From contig MU270034.1 of NCBI GenBank assembly GCA_021432635.1, forward strand, positions 777,966-841,965: a stretch of DNA of 64,000 nucleotides, given 5' to 3'. The translations under genes and the position numbers were made by a program. The number at the start of each line of letters is the position of its first letter. The stretch's first letter is position 1. The notes below the pieces were generated by a model. The model was not told the origin of the DNA. It worked only from the letters and a program-made list of their open reading frames with translations, and searched no databases. This document shows, one piece after another, positions 39,701 to 52,692 of the stretch. This DNA comes from Thozetella sp. PMI_491. Taxonomy: Eukaryota; Ascomycota; Sordariomycetes; Chaetosphaeriales; Chaetosphaeriaceae.

Positions 39701-42700
39701 TCTCCTCGTCCTTCAGACAACATCGCAGCCATTCTGGCCACCTGCGGTCGTCTGAGCTTAACAGTATCGTCCCTGAGCGATCCTGGCGATTCATGTCTTT
39801 CGAGTTTGCCGAGCTGGTGTGCTTCTGCGTCTGGAAGTTCTCAGCTGGCGAGCTCGCCAGCCGTCGGCCAGAACTGTCGTGCCGTTCTATGACGACCACT
39901 GAACTCTCCTGCAACATCTCAACTAGAACTGTAGTGATGCTGCCAAGAATATCCACGGCGGATTCGGTGGTTGAGTTCGAATAATTCGCGGCCACAGGCC
40001 CGTGGATGATGCACACTCTTTCCGGATCCTGGTCGATAACAGCCTCTAGCCTATCCGCCTGCCACAGACTGTCCTTTTTGAAGTATGTCTCAAAGTGCTC
40101 GTCGAGTCTCGGAATAAAGTTGACTGGCTTCTCTCCTGGCCGCCTGCACAATGTCAGGAAGAGAGAGACATCCTCAGGATATAAGTAGTCATCCAGTTCC
40201 TCGGGGCACCTTCGGCGAAGACCAGCAAGAATTTCTCCCGGCGATGAATCCACGTTCCCGCGTGCTTCAGCTTCGCCCTCTGTCGGTGGCGGCAGACGCT
40301 CAACTACTCGGGTGAGGAATTCGCGGAAGAAACCTTTGTATGACCGCGCAAGCCACTCTCCAGAGGTGCTCACGAATTGCAGCTCGACGAGTCGGGCAAG
40401 GCACTCGTAATAGGTCAGGTCCTCCAGATCAACAGCTTCGCCCGTGGCATCCATGGCAAACCAGGGCTTGGAGTAGTCCTGATTCAGCCGATATATGATT
40501 TCAGCCCTCCGTCTTTGCAGCTCCGCCAGTCGCGACTTCGCATCGCTGATGCTAAAGACAGAGTCATCGAGCTCCCTCCAAAACCGCGCGGCTCGGTTTG
40601 CCAGCTGGTGGATCGGCTCGCCCATCTCGGATCGCACGGTGATCACCCCGCCGGACGCACCAGCGTAGGTCGCATGCCAGTTTGCCTCGGCCGTGCCGGG
40701 CGTTGCGCGTATTAGCTCTTTGACGCCCGTAGAAGTATGCGCCTCTCTAGCCACCATCAAGCGGCTGCCTAGAAGCACGCCGTCAAAGGGCATGCGGGGC
40801 CGGTGGAAGACTTCAGACCACTCGCCTGTGAGAAATGGCGAAATGGACTGCGCGTCCCCAAAGCCGCCGCCGACGACCAGCACAACGTTCGGACGCGCAC
40901 GAATGGAGGCATAAGCTTGGAGTATCGGTTCGTATTGATCCTCGTACGAGTGATGGCCACCAGCGCGCCCGCCCGTCCACTGTAGCATGAACGGAAACCT
41001 AGGGCACGTATCTGCGATCTCGAGTGCCCGCTCGATCGCCGCCGCAGAGCCGGGCTTGAGGCCAATGTACTTCAGCCCTAGCGTCTGGACGTACTCCACC
41101 GCTGTGTCGAGCGATGGCACGCCTGCCCCAATGGTCATGCCGTGGATCGGCAGGCCCTCGGCTACCAGGCGCCGGATCAGCTCCGTCTGCCATGCTACAG
41201 CTTGCGGGTTGGCATATATGATGTTGATCGCGATGCCTCGATGTGGTGGGATCGCCACCGCGAGCCTGCGAATAGCCTCTTCGAGGTCTCCTTCGCGAGC
41301 ATAACCTCCCCCTGCGAGTTCAATGTGATAGCCGGCATTGACCACGGTCGCGACAAAGTCCCACGGAACTGTCGTCGGCGTCATACCGGCTACTATGACT
41401 GGGGGGGTACCGAGAAGGCGACTGAGCCGAGTCGAAAGCCGAGGACCGGAACTTTCCTCATTGACAATCTTCGGCGCGTAGATTTGAGACCAGTCCGCGG
41501 GAGGCGTGATGGGATGGCGGGTGAACAGTTCATGCTTCCCGCCACTGAATGATGTCGATTCGACCATCTCCGACGCGAGTATTACTCGCGTTCCAGAACC
41601 CTGCACATGGCCCTGGAGCATGTAAGAGGCGCGGCCCGGGCCGAAATCGACCAAGTGCGTCACTCCTGCCTGGATGCCGGCTTTTGTCCAGTCTCCCGGT
41701 TCGCTTGTGATCATGGAGATAAGCGAACTGACTAGCTCATTCGTCGAGGAATAGACAATTGGCACTCCACTCCTTGGATGAATGACTGGAATGCCGAAAG
41801 TGGCATCTGCAAAGAGTCGCTCGCCCACCGCCTCTAGCACCTTTTCCGCCACGCCACGCAGTAGAGGGGAGTGGAAAGGCGCCGAGACCGGTAGAAAGAC
41901 TAGGTCTATGACGGGACGACGCCTAGGAAATGGTATTTTACTTTGGTCCTGGCCAGGCTTGGCTCGGAGGTTCTCGAATAGCTTGTAGACGCCGACCAAG
42001 GCTGCTGGTGGCCCTGCGACCACCACCGAGTCCGAGGAATTGACGAGCGCAACGGACACCTGTTCACTGGGCGGGAGGTGGATATTTGCCTGATGCAGCA
42101 CATTCTCAACTGAGGCATAGGCAAGACCTCGGACACTGAGCAAACAAGACACCACTCCGTCCACTCGGTGGCCGGGGACCGCCCTGGCGGCTGGTGGTGC
42201 CGAGGCAAGGGCTGCGTTATGGCTCTGGAGTCCGATCCAGAAGAGTAGCTCTACAGCATCGCCTGCGAGAGCCTCGAATCTCTCCCATGTATCAGAGGAG
42301 GCGACTACGGCCGCAATAATGATTCCCTGTGAGTGTCCCGTGGCGCCAGAAAAGAAGCGCCGCATGGTGCCGGGGGTAACTTGAAGGACTTTGCAGGCAA
42401 TGCAGTAGTGGCAGAGGCTGAGTATTCCGTTCATGGGAAAGCTGACAGGAGCCGAGGAGAGACGTGTCCGGCTCGGCGTGGTGCCAACCTCATGCAACCA
42501 GCTCTTCAGATCGAGATATCGACCCGAGTCTCCGTCTCCATACCCGGCAGCTCGAGATGCTTTCTGGAGTACCTGCGCCACGGAATCCACCAGGTCTCCA
42601 AGGAGGGGTCGGTACGCGTCATATATTTTGCGCAAGTCGTCTAATCCCTGCGAATTGTGTGTTCCCTGCCCACCAAATAGAGCCAGCAGCGATGCCGAGT

Positions 42701-43103
42701 CGCTCGCAGATGCTTGAAAAAGAGAAGATACCGCCCACCCCTCTCTCTCTGGGTGTCTCATGCCAAAGTACGCCTTCAGGAGAGAATACCGAGCGTCGGC
42801 AGGTGCGCGCGTGGCTACGCTGTGGATTTCGTCGTTGCCGAGGAGGTGGATGCGAAATGCCTTCATAGCCAAGTCATAGAACCCCTGCGCGACTGTCTTC
42901 TCGTGGAGAAAATCCAAAAATGCTGCAGCGTGGGTGAGAGGAATTCGGAGCGGGTTCCCATCGGCTTCAATGCCCTCCGCGATCGTGGGCGCCGGCCGGA
43001 ACATGTTCAAGTAGGGCATTAGTACGCCCTGCTCCTTCTCGTCCAGGCAGCTAAAGTCCCAGCACATGCCGCCAGGCGGGCTCTTGGAGTTGGTTTGAAG
43101 CAT
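36775..43103 (-). CDS. fatty acid synthase beta subunit, secondary-metabolism type
   Basis: Beta subunit of a fungal type I FAS, about 2,021 residues from the first in-frame ATG (43103). Exons: 43103-38048, 37957-37472, 37382-37267 and 37182-36775. The first two introns are nearly or fully open in frame. Domains in order: acetyl/acyl transferase with GHSQG near residue 254; the FMN enoyl reductase, with AGMTPTTV near 573 and GGRAGGHHSYEDQYEPIL near 714; hot-dog dehydratase with NPIHT near 1543; and malonyl/palmitoyl transferase with GHSLGEYSALAG near 1790. The open frame reaches 43157 but starts there at TTG, so a short upstream exon with the true start may be missing. It is divergent from FAS alpha. 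It is shorter and more diverged than a primary FAS, like the AflB/HexB group that makes short acyl starters. Confidence 0.9.
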
Positions 43104-43596
43104 GATCAAGGTGCCTCTAGGCTGGTAGACGGGAAAGTCTTGGCGCAGTTGGCGCAACCTGAGTCTTTTTTTTGCCGATATTTACAGCCCACTCGATGGG
43201 CTATCCATAGGACCTGAACCAGCTACCTGGATTTGGATTCTGGCACGGACTCAGCGGAGTGGATAGCTAGATCTTCAATGGGCTGTCGCGTAGAGAGTGG
43301 AACAAGAGCTATACAGGGAGTAGAGGAAGTACTAAGTGTCTACAGCCGTGTAGCAGCTGTAAGCGTGGAAATGGAGACGGGGTCTACATCTCTGAGACGT
43401 CGGCTGGAAAGGCACGAAAGCACGAGATTCATTCCATGTTCAGACGCAATACCTGCTCTTTCCCCGTAGCACCCACTGAGAGACCCGATTGGCTCTCGAG
43501 TAGCCTCCACCTGCGATGCCTGACTGAAAAGGTAACTTCTCTGTCAGGCAGGACTTGGCCGTACAGCCTGAGCCACCCAAAGCGGACGCACCGTCC

Positions 43597-43607
43597 TCGG
43601 AGAGCGG
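43597..43607 (+). promoter_or_regulatory. AflR-type site 1 in FAS promoter
   Basis: TCGGAGAGCGG matches TCGSWNNSCGR at every position. Binding is inferred. Confidence 0.5.
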
Positions 43608-43664
43608 TGTACTTGAAGAGCAGACCCCATAATGCTAGCAGATATTTGCTTCTTTCGAACAAGT

Positions 43665-43675
43665 TCGCCTAGCGA
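43665..43675 (-). promoter_or_regulatory. AflR-type site 2 in FAS promoter
   Basis: TCGCCTAGCGA is a palindromic TCGN5CGA core; read on the minus strand (TCGCTAGGCGA) it fits the refined AflR consensus. Confidence 0.5.
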
Positions 43676-43939
43676 CAGCATCCTAACAGCCCCTTCCCGT
43701 GCCAGAAACTGCCAGCTCTCCTATTATTTACCTGATCGGGGCCACGCCCGAAATGGTCATGTTTTGCACTCTAGGCCAATCGTGGCCGTGCTCACGGCCC
43801 GGCTGCAATGCAACGCTGATTGCCCCGCCTTTACCGTTCCTTTGGGCGGCGAACCCAACTTCTTTCTCCCTATCCAGTGCTTCGCTCCCCGTGTGTTGGC
43901 CGCTATGCCCCTTTAGGCACCATTGCTAGCCTCTGTATT

Positions 43940-43950
43940 CCGGACTGCGA
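43940..43950 (-). promoter_or_regulatory. AflR-type site 3 in FAS promoter
   Basis: Read on the minus strand this is TCGCAGTCCGG, a full match to TCGSWNNSCGR. It lies about 310 bp before the FAS alpha ATG. Confidence 0.5.
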
Positions 43951-44258
43951 AGACAACCTAGGTCTGGCGCAAAGGGTTCAGCCGCGGCTCTACGGATTCT
44001 GTCCGCTTAGACCCACCTGCAGGATCCGCGCACCCGTGGCGAGGAGGTCTGTATGCAAGGCGAATGCATGGTCGCGTCATTTGTGGTCTCAGCTCGGCCA
44101 CTGGCAAGAATTAACCTTGGCGAACAACGACTTGGTCGCACATCAACACCGCCTCCAGAGTGTGGCTAGATGAGACGTGTAGTGTGCTTCCGTAGCCAAG
44201 CCCAGCACCTCGACCCGAACGACAACAAATCCCAGGACTGGGGCCAACAGCAGCTTCG

Positions 44259-47200
44259 ATGGATTCCTCCGACAAAATCACCGCCGAGAGGAAGATTGCA
44301 CATTTGCTGCTTGTAGAGCTTCTCGCGTTAGTGTTTCTGTCTTTGGTTTGCTTGGAGTCCAGCCAGCAACACTCTGCTATTCTCAATGCAAGGCACGAGC
44401 ACGAGAAGCCCATGGTCGATTGCTGACGCTTTCCAACAGGCATCAATTGGCATATCCGGTAAAATGGTGAATTTGGCCCTCGCCAATCGATGGAGCGCTA
44501 GGCCGCTCGAATGATCCATCATAGTTTCTGACGCTCTCGCCAGGATAGATACCCAGGATGTTTTGTTTTCCGATCGCGACATCAGGCGCATGGTGGAACT
44601 GGGGCCGTCCAATGTGCTTAGCAACATGGCCAAGAGGACTCGAGACTTGAAGTTCCAGACTATGGACTCCGTGCTGGGCCTAAAACGTGATTTCCTGTCT
44701 GTTAGCAGGGACGCGCAGTCTATTCAATACAAGCATGGCACGCTTGACACACTTGACAACAGCACGGAACATCAATTACCGCTCAGGAGCCCACCCGCCT
44801 CCACCAAAGAAGATCTGGCCACCAAGGGCAACTCAGCGCCTCTTTCCCTCGACAACCCGCCGGAGACACGACCGGTTGTGGCTGCACAGGAAGTGTCCAC
44901 TCCCGCAGATGCCGTCCCTGATGCTCCATTGACGCCGTTGGAAATTATTAGCAGCTTGGTGTCAATCAAATTGAAGCGACCGCTCTCCCAAATTGCCCCA
45001 TCCAAAAGTCTCAGCGAATTATCATCTGGTACGTCTCAGCAATCTTCTGTAGCGAGCGAGCTTGCGGGTGATTTCTCGGGCAGTGGTGACTAACTCTGGA
45101 CCGCAATCTACCAGGGAGATCGACTTTGCAGAATGAGCTCGTAGGGGATATTGCCTCAGAATTCGGCAGCGTCTCGGATGGAGCCGAGCAGCTTTCGCTG
45201 GCGGCACTCGCAGCTGGGCTGCAGCCGGTAAAGAATGGCACCGAGTTCGGCAAGACCGTATCGCAGCTCGTAGCTCGATGGATCTCGGCCACGATGCCCG
45301 CTGGCTTCGGAGTGGCAACCATGCGAGACTACTTTCGTGTACAGTGGGGGCTCGGCCCCGGCCGTCAGCACTCGGTCCTGCTGGCAGCTCTCGTGCGCAG
45401 CACAATCCAGCCCCCGCCACCTCTGAGCACGGTTTCGGAGGCAAAGGCGTTCTTGCAGGGGATCGTGACCGACTACGCCAAGGAGTGCGGCATCTCCTTG
45501 GGCTCTGCCTCCGCTGCGACATCTTCTCGGCAGACCGTGGTCGCGTCTATCGACCCGTCAGTACTTGCGACTTTGTCAGAGGAGCCCAGGAGGCTAGCGG
45601 CTGTGCAGCAGAAAGCGCTTGCCGCCTACCTGGGCCTAGAAGATGCTTCGGCATTGCAGATCCGAGAACTTGAGAGCGCCCAGGAGCAGTGGCAGGCCCA
45701 GCGCGATCTGTGGCTCTCTGAGTTTGGCCCAGCGTTTGAGGAAGGGATCAAGCCTCTTTTCGATGTGCGCAAGCTCCGGCATTTCGATTTCTCGTGGAAC
45801 CAGGCACGCCTTGAGCTTCTCGACCTTTTCGGCGCCCTAAATAGCCGATCGAACCCGTTTTCTGGCATACCTCTATCAGCTCTCCAAAAGCTCGCCGACA
45901 AGTGCGGCACGGAGAGCCTCGCCCTCATCCGGCGCCTCGAGGCAAAGGCAGACGAAGTAGGGGGCCAAACCTCCGCCAGATCTCGATTCGCGCGAGAAAT
46001 GGCCGACATGACAAAACGGTCCCTGCAAAGCGGCCCGCAGTGTAGGTTCTTGGGTCTTGCGACCCGGCCAGTCACAGAGGTTGGAAAGGATGGGGCAGTT
46101 TCAACGCACGAAGTTCCACGAATCTCAGATCAAGAGGCTGGAACGTATCTAGACGTACTTCTTAAGAGTGCCTCGGTCGATGCGCTAGGAGAATCCTCCA
46201 TGGGACCCTTCGTATCCCTCCGAGCCAAGGTGGACGGCTCTTGGGTGCGCGAGGACGCACTGACGACCCAGCTGCTTGACAACATCTCGACACTGATCAC
46301 AAGCGGCGCTTCCTTCCGCGACAAAGTGGTCCTCATTACGGGTGCCGGTCCCAATTCCATTGGCGCCGAGATTGTCAAGGGCCTGCTCATGGGCGGGGCC
46401 GTGGTCGTCGTCACCACGAGCCGGGATATCGCAGTTGCCCAAGCTTTCTTTCAGCCGATATACACGCAATGGGGCTCCCGAGGCTCTCAGCTGTTTGTAC
46501 TTCCGTTCAACCAGGCTAGTGTTGCAGACTGCCGCCAGCTCGTGGATTACATACTTGGCGCCAAAGGCCTGGGCAGTCACATCGACGTTCTGATCCCCAT
46601 GGCAGCGGTGCCGGAGAAGCACGCCGAGATCGACCAGCTCGGGGAGCATTCCGAGTTGGCCCACAGGCTGATGCTGACCAACGTCCTTCGCCTCGCGGGC
46701 CTAGTCATAGAGAAGAAGACCGAACTGGGAATCGAGTGCCGTCCAACGCAGCTGCTGCTTCCGCTCTCCCCCAATCATGGTATATTTGGCGGCGACGGCC
46801 TCTATTCCGAATCGAAGCTAGGCCTGGAGAGCCTTCTTAACCGCGTCTCGTCTGAGTCGTGGCGAGATAAACTTTCTGTCTGCGGTGTCGTGATCGGCTG
46901 GACACGTGGGACAGGACTGATGGGCTCGAACGACGTGGTCGCTGAGGCTATAGAGTCACACGGTGTGCTGACTTTCACCGCAAGAGAGATGGCTCTGAAC
47001 ATGCTAGCGCTACTCCTGCCCCCAGTTTCGTCGTTCTGGGAGCTACAGCCGATATTGGCTGACTACGCTGGTGGCATGCAGCGACTTCCAGATCTCAAAG
47101 CCATAACCCGCGAGGCTCGGGAAGCGATCCAAAGGAAGAGCGAGGTTGCCAGGCTCATCGCCGAAGAGGACCGCTTGGAACGTTCTATGGTACACGACGG

Positions 47201-49712
47201 AAAAGAAGGCCAAGCACCAGGCAGTTATGGGACGGCACCCCCTGGCTCTCCTCTCCTACAACCGGCAAACAGCAGGAGGAGTCGATTTCAGCTGGAGTTC
47301 CCGCCGCTGCACAATCATCAGCAGGATTTGTTGCCGCTACACCATCTTAGAGACATGGTCGACCTCAGCAGTACAGTGGTCGTGGTCGGCTATTCAGAGC
47401 TGGGGCCGTGGGGAAGCTCCCGGACGCGGTGGCAGATGGAATCTCATCAAATTCTCAACGCGTCCGGATATGTCGAAATGGCGTGGATCATGGGCTTGAT
47501 CGAGCACGCTGACGGAGCCGGTGGTGGCAACGCCAAACAGTATGTCGGCTGGTTTGACGCCGCCAACAAAAAGCCGTTAGATGAAGACCAGATTCGCGTC
47601 AAGTTTGGCCAGCAAATCCTCGAGAACGCCGGGGTCCGGGTCATTGATCCCGAGTCCTCGGGTGGCTACGATCCCATGAAGAAGGAATACCTCCAGGAGG
47701 TTGCCATCGAGGCCGACTTGCCCGAATTCGAGACAGACCGGGCCACCGCGGAGGCAATCAAACTAAAGCACGGTAATAACTGTATCGTCCAAGAGCTCGA
47801 CGGTTCGTGCCGCGTTGTGATCAAGGCCGGCGCCCGCATCATGATTCCCAAGGTATCGCCATTGTCATCGAGCCACGTGGCTGGGCTGCTTCCTAAAGGC
47901 TGGGATCCAGCGCGATATGGCATCCCTCAGAATATTGTCGACCAAGTCGACAGAACCACACTTTACACACTCATTTGCGTAGCTGAGGCTTTCCTTTCCG
48001 CCGGGATCGAAGACCCGGCCACCGAGCTGTTCCGCTACTTTCATCCTGCCGAACTGGGTAACTTTGTGGGAACGTCGATCGGCAGCACGAGCAAAACCCG
48101 CGACATGCACCGCAACGTTTTCTTGGACAAGTCGGTCCAGGTTGACTTCATTCAAGAGGTCATGATGAACTCGGCCGCCGCCTGGGTGAACATGCTGCTC
48201 CTCGGGGCCAGCGGACCCATCAAGACCCCGGTCGGGGCATGTGCCACCAGCATGGAGTCTCTGGACAACGCAGTCGAGTCGATCCGGCTGGGTCACACCC
48301 GCATGTGCGTAGTCGGTGGCGTTGACGCCTTCCACGAAGACGAGTCCTACGGCTTCGCATCCATGAAAGCCACCGCCGACACCGGCGCTCAAGCTGTGGC
48401 GGGCCGTCTGCCTAAGGAAATGTCCCGACCGACTGCCGAGAGTCGCGCCGGATTCATCGAGTCCGAGGGCTGCGGCGTCCAAATCCTCTGTGCGGCTGAC
48501 CTCGCCCTGGAGATGGGTCTGCCGGTCTACGCCATTGTGGCCGGGTCCGCGATGGCAGCCGACAAGATCGGCCGCTCGCTTCCAGCACCGGGCAAGGGCG
48601 TGCTGACGTTCGCTCGCGAGGCCGAAGGAGCCGCCCAGTCGCCCGTACTAGACGTGGACTATCGAAGATCTCAGATGCGATCGATCATGGCCGCTGTTGC
48701 TTCCGGGATGGACCGGGATGGTGACTTTGCCACTAGCCCGTTGTCTCTGATCAGCAGCCCCTCCTCAAACACAACCTCCGGCTGGCAATCTGTCTCCTCC
48801 TCTGGTGGCACCAGCACGCCAGATCTCGTCCCCGGCGGCATTGCTCCTAGCACAGCGTCAGCTGGGTCGACAGGGTCTTCGGTCGTTAAGATCGAGGAAG
48901 CGGATGCGCGGTCCCACAGCCCCATGCTGCATAGCGCATTTGAAGCCAGTATTCGTGCCATCCGTCGGCAATGGTCCACCGATCTCAGACGGCTGGACCC
49001 GCGAATCTCCCCGCTGCGTGCTTCGCTGGCTGTGTGGGGCCTCACAGTAGACGACATAGGTGTGGTCTCGATGCACGGCACATCTACCAAGGCCAACGAT
49101 ATGAACGAGCCGGCCACGTTACAGGCGCAAATGGAACACCTCGGGCGCGCCGGCCGGCCCCTTCTCGCCGTGGCGCAGAAGTCCGTCACGGGGCACCCGA
49201 AGGCACCGGCAGCGGCTTGGATGCTGAACGGTTGCCTGCAGATGTTGGCGACGGGAGTCGTGCCGGGGAACTTCGCCGTAGATAATGTTGAGCCCGCCCT
49301 GGCGAAGATGGACCATCTTGTGTTTCCCACGACAAGCCTCAACGTCGGAGGCCCCAATGGGCTCTGGGGCGGCGAGGGACTGCGCGCGTTCATGCTCAGC
49401 TCGTTCGGCTTTGGGCAGAAGGGGGCGCAAATGGTCGGCGTGGCACCACGATATCTCTTTGCCACTCTTGGCGAGAAGGAGTACCGTGCATATTCAGACC
49501 GGTGTTCCTTGCGGAAGAAGCGTGCTAACAGGTCGTTTGCCAATGCAATTCTACGGACTAAGCTCGTGAAGATGGTCGACTCGCCCCTCTACGCTGCAGG
49601 GGATGAATCAAGGGTGTTGCTCAGTCCATCGTCGAGGGTACGATTAAATAAGGATGGGAGGGAAGAGTTTAAGATTGATGAAGACGATGCCGCTGCGAAG
49701 GATTTAATTTAG
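44259..49712 (+). CDS. fatty acid synthase alpha subunit without PPT domain
   Basis: Alpha subunit of a fungal type I FAS, 1,725 residues in four exons: 44259-44326, 44440-44466, 44544-45028 and 45115-49712. Exon 2 is only 27 nt and is needed to give the family sequence LLVELLAHQLAYPVKWIDTQD. The acyl-carrier serine lies in GRSTLQNE (Ser196), right after the last intron. The ketoreductase shows GAGPNSIGAEIVKG near residue 602. The ketosynthase shows the nucleophile GACATS near 1235 and histidines in MHGTSTKAND and VTGHPKAPAAAW. The protein stops about 100 residues after the ketosynthase and lacks the C-terminal phosphopantetheinyl transferase of primary FAS2, as in the AflA/HexA group. It must therefore be activated by a transferase in trans. 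It pairs with the divergent FAS beta and likely makes a short or medium acyl chain for the neighbouring NRPS. Confidence 0.92.
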
Positions 49713-51119
49713 ATCCAGATCATTTTGGCCCGTTGTCCCCTTGCTTCCTAAGTTTGGCTTGCTTGATAGGGTCTTATTTTAGGGTGTCTTCAACGTGTTA
49801 TTCCCCTTGCGCAGCTCGCAATCAGATTAAGCCAAAGAAGAAGGATTTTCCATAGTCGTTGTGCTTCGAGCAAAGTCACATGTATTTGCCCGCAGCTTCC
49901 ACACTACCGTACGTGGCCACATGATGAGAAAAAGGTTTCTTTGGTAGTTCCAGAATACTACTTGTTTCCCAAACCTAGTAAACTTGACATCATGTCTAGT
50001 TATGCTGAGCCTAACCGTTGTGTTTATCTTTTGTGCGCTAGGTGAAGGTATCCCTGGATCATGTTGAATGAGGTCGAGATATATATAGGTAGGCATATTT
50101 GTACACCCTCATTCCGATTTCTACTGCAGCCAGTATTGGACTGAATATTAGATGGCATGGAACAATATTTCTACTTTACTCTTCGAGCAATGTCACGGAG
50201 ATTGGGCTAGCATGTCTACGGACGCCAAAAATGGACGAGGGCCAGAGTTGTCGGTTTAAAGTAACCACTTTGCAGTTTTGTGTATTAGAACGGGGTTTGC
50301 ATTGGCGAAAGTTCGTGGGGAATGCCACAATATTCTATGTCGTTTTGAACCGTACTAATTTCGCTTTCCGTCCTTGGACCTCACCCGCTGCTTAACCCGA
50401 GTGACGACCAGGGCAGGCTGAGCTTGGGTGAGCATGACTGAGCCAATACTAAATAAGCTTGGCATCTCGCTCCTCGGAGTTTGATCAGAGGCACCCACCA
50501 AGTTAATGTCGCCCTGGCTAAGATTTAAGGGGCAGTGATTCCTCTTAGGACATCACTTGGGGTGTGATTGACAAACCGCTGTACTGTGCGCTGTGATGTG
50601 CTGAGATACCTATTCGTCTACATAAGTGTGGCCAGGGTGGCTGGATATACAGTACTCCTCGGGCTCCTGTAACTAGGCGCTATTCCATAGGGATTTGCCT
50701 CGGATAAGCAGCTCTAGCCGTATTAGTGATTAGATTTACCCTAGAGGCAGAGGCCGACCATGCTGAACTGTTCGAAAGAGTGGAGAACCCGAGGGAAAAA
50801 AACAACCGCCCGACAAATTCCGCTCACGACACAAGCCATTCTTTTGGCTGGGGCCCTACTTTGGTGAATCCTGGTGTTATCAGTGAGACCGAGCCAGACG
50901 CGGGCCAGCATATTATCTCCGGCAGCAAGTAAATCGCCTCTTGCACCACAGCCAGTGAGTCTCTCATATACATTCAATCCAAACCCTGACGTATTTGCAG
51001 AAGCACATTGTGCTTCTAGGAACTCCATATCGCCAATGGGCACCTCTTAGACCAATGATATTCTTTCGCTGCAAAGCCACTCCGAAAATGATGTTTTCCC
51101 AGGACAACCCAGCACTGGG
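49713..51119. other. 1.4 kb intergenic
   Basis: Downstream of FAS alpha. No recognisable gene, repeat or RNA. The right end runs into the degraded zinc-finger gene. Confidence 0.55.
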
Positions 51120-52458
51120 TTGCGCTTCTTTGAACGTTCTTTCTGTCGCATAGTTTCAGCGTTTTATTCCGACGCGAATGGGAAGACAGCAACTAGAGCT
51201 GGTGGAGGGGATAAAGCAAGCAATCCCGAGACACAAGAGGCACCAAGTATACCTCCAGCTTCCTCAAGCCTGTCGAGATCAGATACCGGGAAGAAGCGCC
51301 AGTAATAAAACGATAGGAACTCTGATGGTGAAGATGGCAAAGAGGGAAGCGATAGACGGCAGCTAAAGAGGCCTAGAGCAGACCAGGCTAGCGGCCCCAA
51401 AAGGCTCAAACATCCTGCCTGTCCTTTTGGAAGTTAAATCCAAGGAATCATAATATATGCCTATTCAAGAGGCTAACATCTATTAGCTCCGTAAAGCAAC
51501 ACTTAGTCAGGCGACACACCCCAGCCTTTTATTGTGCCGCCTGCTTCAAGCAGTTCGATGGCTTCGCTTCTTACGACGATCACGCGCTGGGGAGGTCATG
51601 TCGGCGGAGCCCGACTGCTGAGCTGGAAGGTATCTCATACGAAAAGACCAGAGAACTACGCCGCAAATCTAAACCTGGTACTCTCCAGGAGCAGTGGCTC
51701 GCCATATGGAGGGTCTTGTTCCCGGACCGATCTGGCCCCTCGTCCGTCTACGTGGATTCGGACCTGTCTGAGGACTTCTGTCTCGTACGCGAGTTCAGCG
51801 AGCGCTGCGGTGTATCTATTCTGCGGGAACAGCTCCGCAGCGATGGGCTGGCCCCGAGACTTGGAGTCTCAGAGGGCGAGCTCCTAGAAACACTGAGTAA
51901 GGCAATGGACGCCAATATTTGAACGCTTCGACCCCGAATGGTCTGCCGCTTTTCCGGTATCGCTTACCGATTTAAACGAGACAAGCTCCGAGGCCCTGGC
52001 ACCAGAGCCGGCTGTCGTGGCGACTAGCGCGGATAGCGAGGCGGTGATGGGGCCACAACCTTCCCAGGATGCTTCCCGGGCGATTGATGTGGCGTCATCC
52101 TCTTGGAACCGCATATATGGTCCGATAGCGCAGCAAACTCCGTTCCGGTAGGGTGTGCAGCAAACGGATGCAGAATCAGCAGCCGTTTCTAGCTCTCTTG
52201 ATGTTTCCCCGTAAAACATCGTACTAACAAGAGCAGAGGTAGTAGAGCCTTCCCCCAGTGTTCTCGCACAATACCCTTGGGATATTAGTTACACAAAATA
52301 CCTATCTCGAGCAGGAAACGGTTAATTGCCAACCTGAAGACCTCGCAAATATCTCTAGCGCCTTAGAACCCGAGTCATGGGATGTTGTGGGAGATGCCTG
52401 TGACTTTGATGTTTTGTTGGCAAATGTTCTTGGGGGCCCAGAGTCTCTGCCGAATTAG
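51120..52458 (+). pseudogene. degraded C2H2 zinc-finger family gene
   Basis: Remains of a common fungal gene family with C2H2-like fingers and a conserved C-terminal helix region. Readable pieces in order are: a charged stretch (RSDTGKKRQ) ended by two adjacent stops at about 51303; KRPRADQASGPKRLKHPACPF; SISSVKQHLVRRH followed by CAACFKQFDGFASYDDH; ISYEKTRELRRKSKPGTLQ; then VLFPDRSGPSSVYVDSDL; and a last open piece ending at 52458. The frame shifts by one at about 51428, so the finger is split, and more stops appear after 52140. Several stops look like CAA/CAG-to-TAA/TAG changes, as repeat-induced point mutation or decay would give. It sits inside the cluster but is unlikely to function. Confidence 0.65.
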
Positions 52459-52692
52459 TAGGGTCATGAAACCATGTATCAATAACTGATATGTCGCTAA
52501 CTAGGGCTTCTGGTTCTAAGAGAAGCGGGTTTATACAAGTATCAGGAAATTATAAACAGAGCGGACGAAATACCTGAGGATTTCTTCAGTATATATATTA
52601 GCTATTTTATTGCTTTGCCACCTCACAATGTCTCTACCATCCTATCTATGGCATTTCATATCTACCGTACGGTTAGGCAGGAAGGCAACAGG

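Larger units (their letters stand above)
43104..44258. other. bidirectional FAS promoter
   Basis: About 1.15 kb separates the two FAS starts. It may hold a small 5' exon of FAS beta. Three AflR-type sites lie in it, listed separately. No other gene is seen. Confidence 0.7.
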
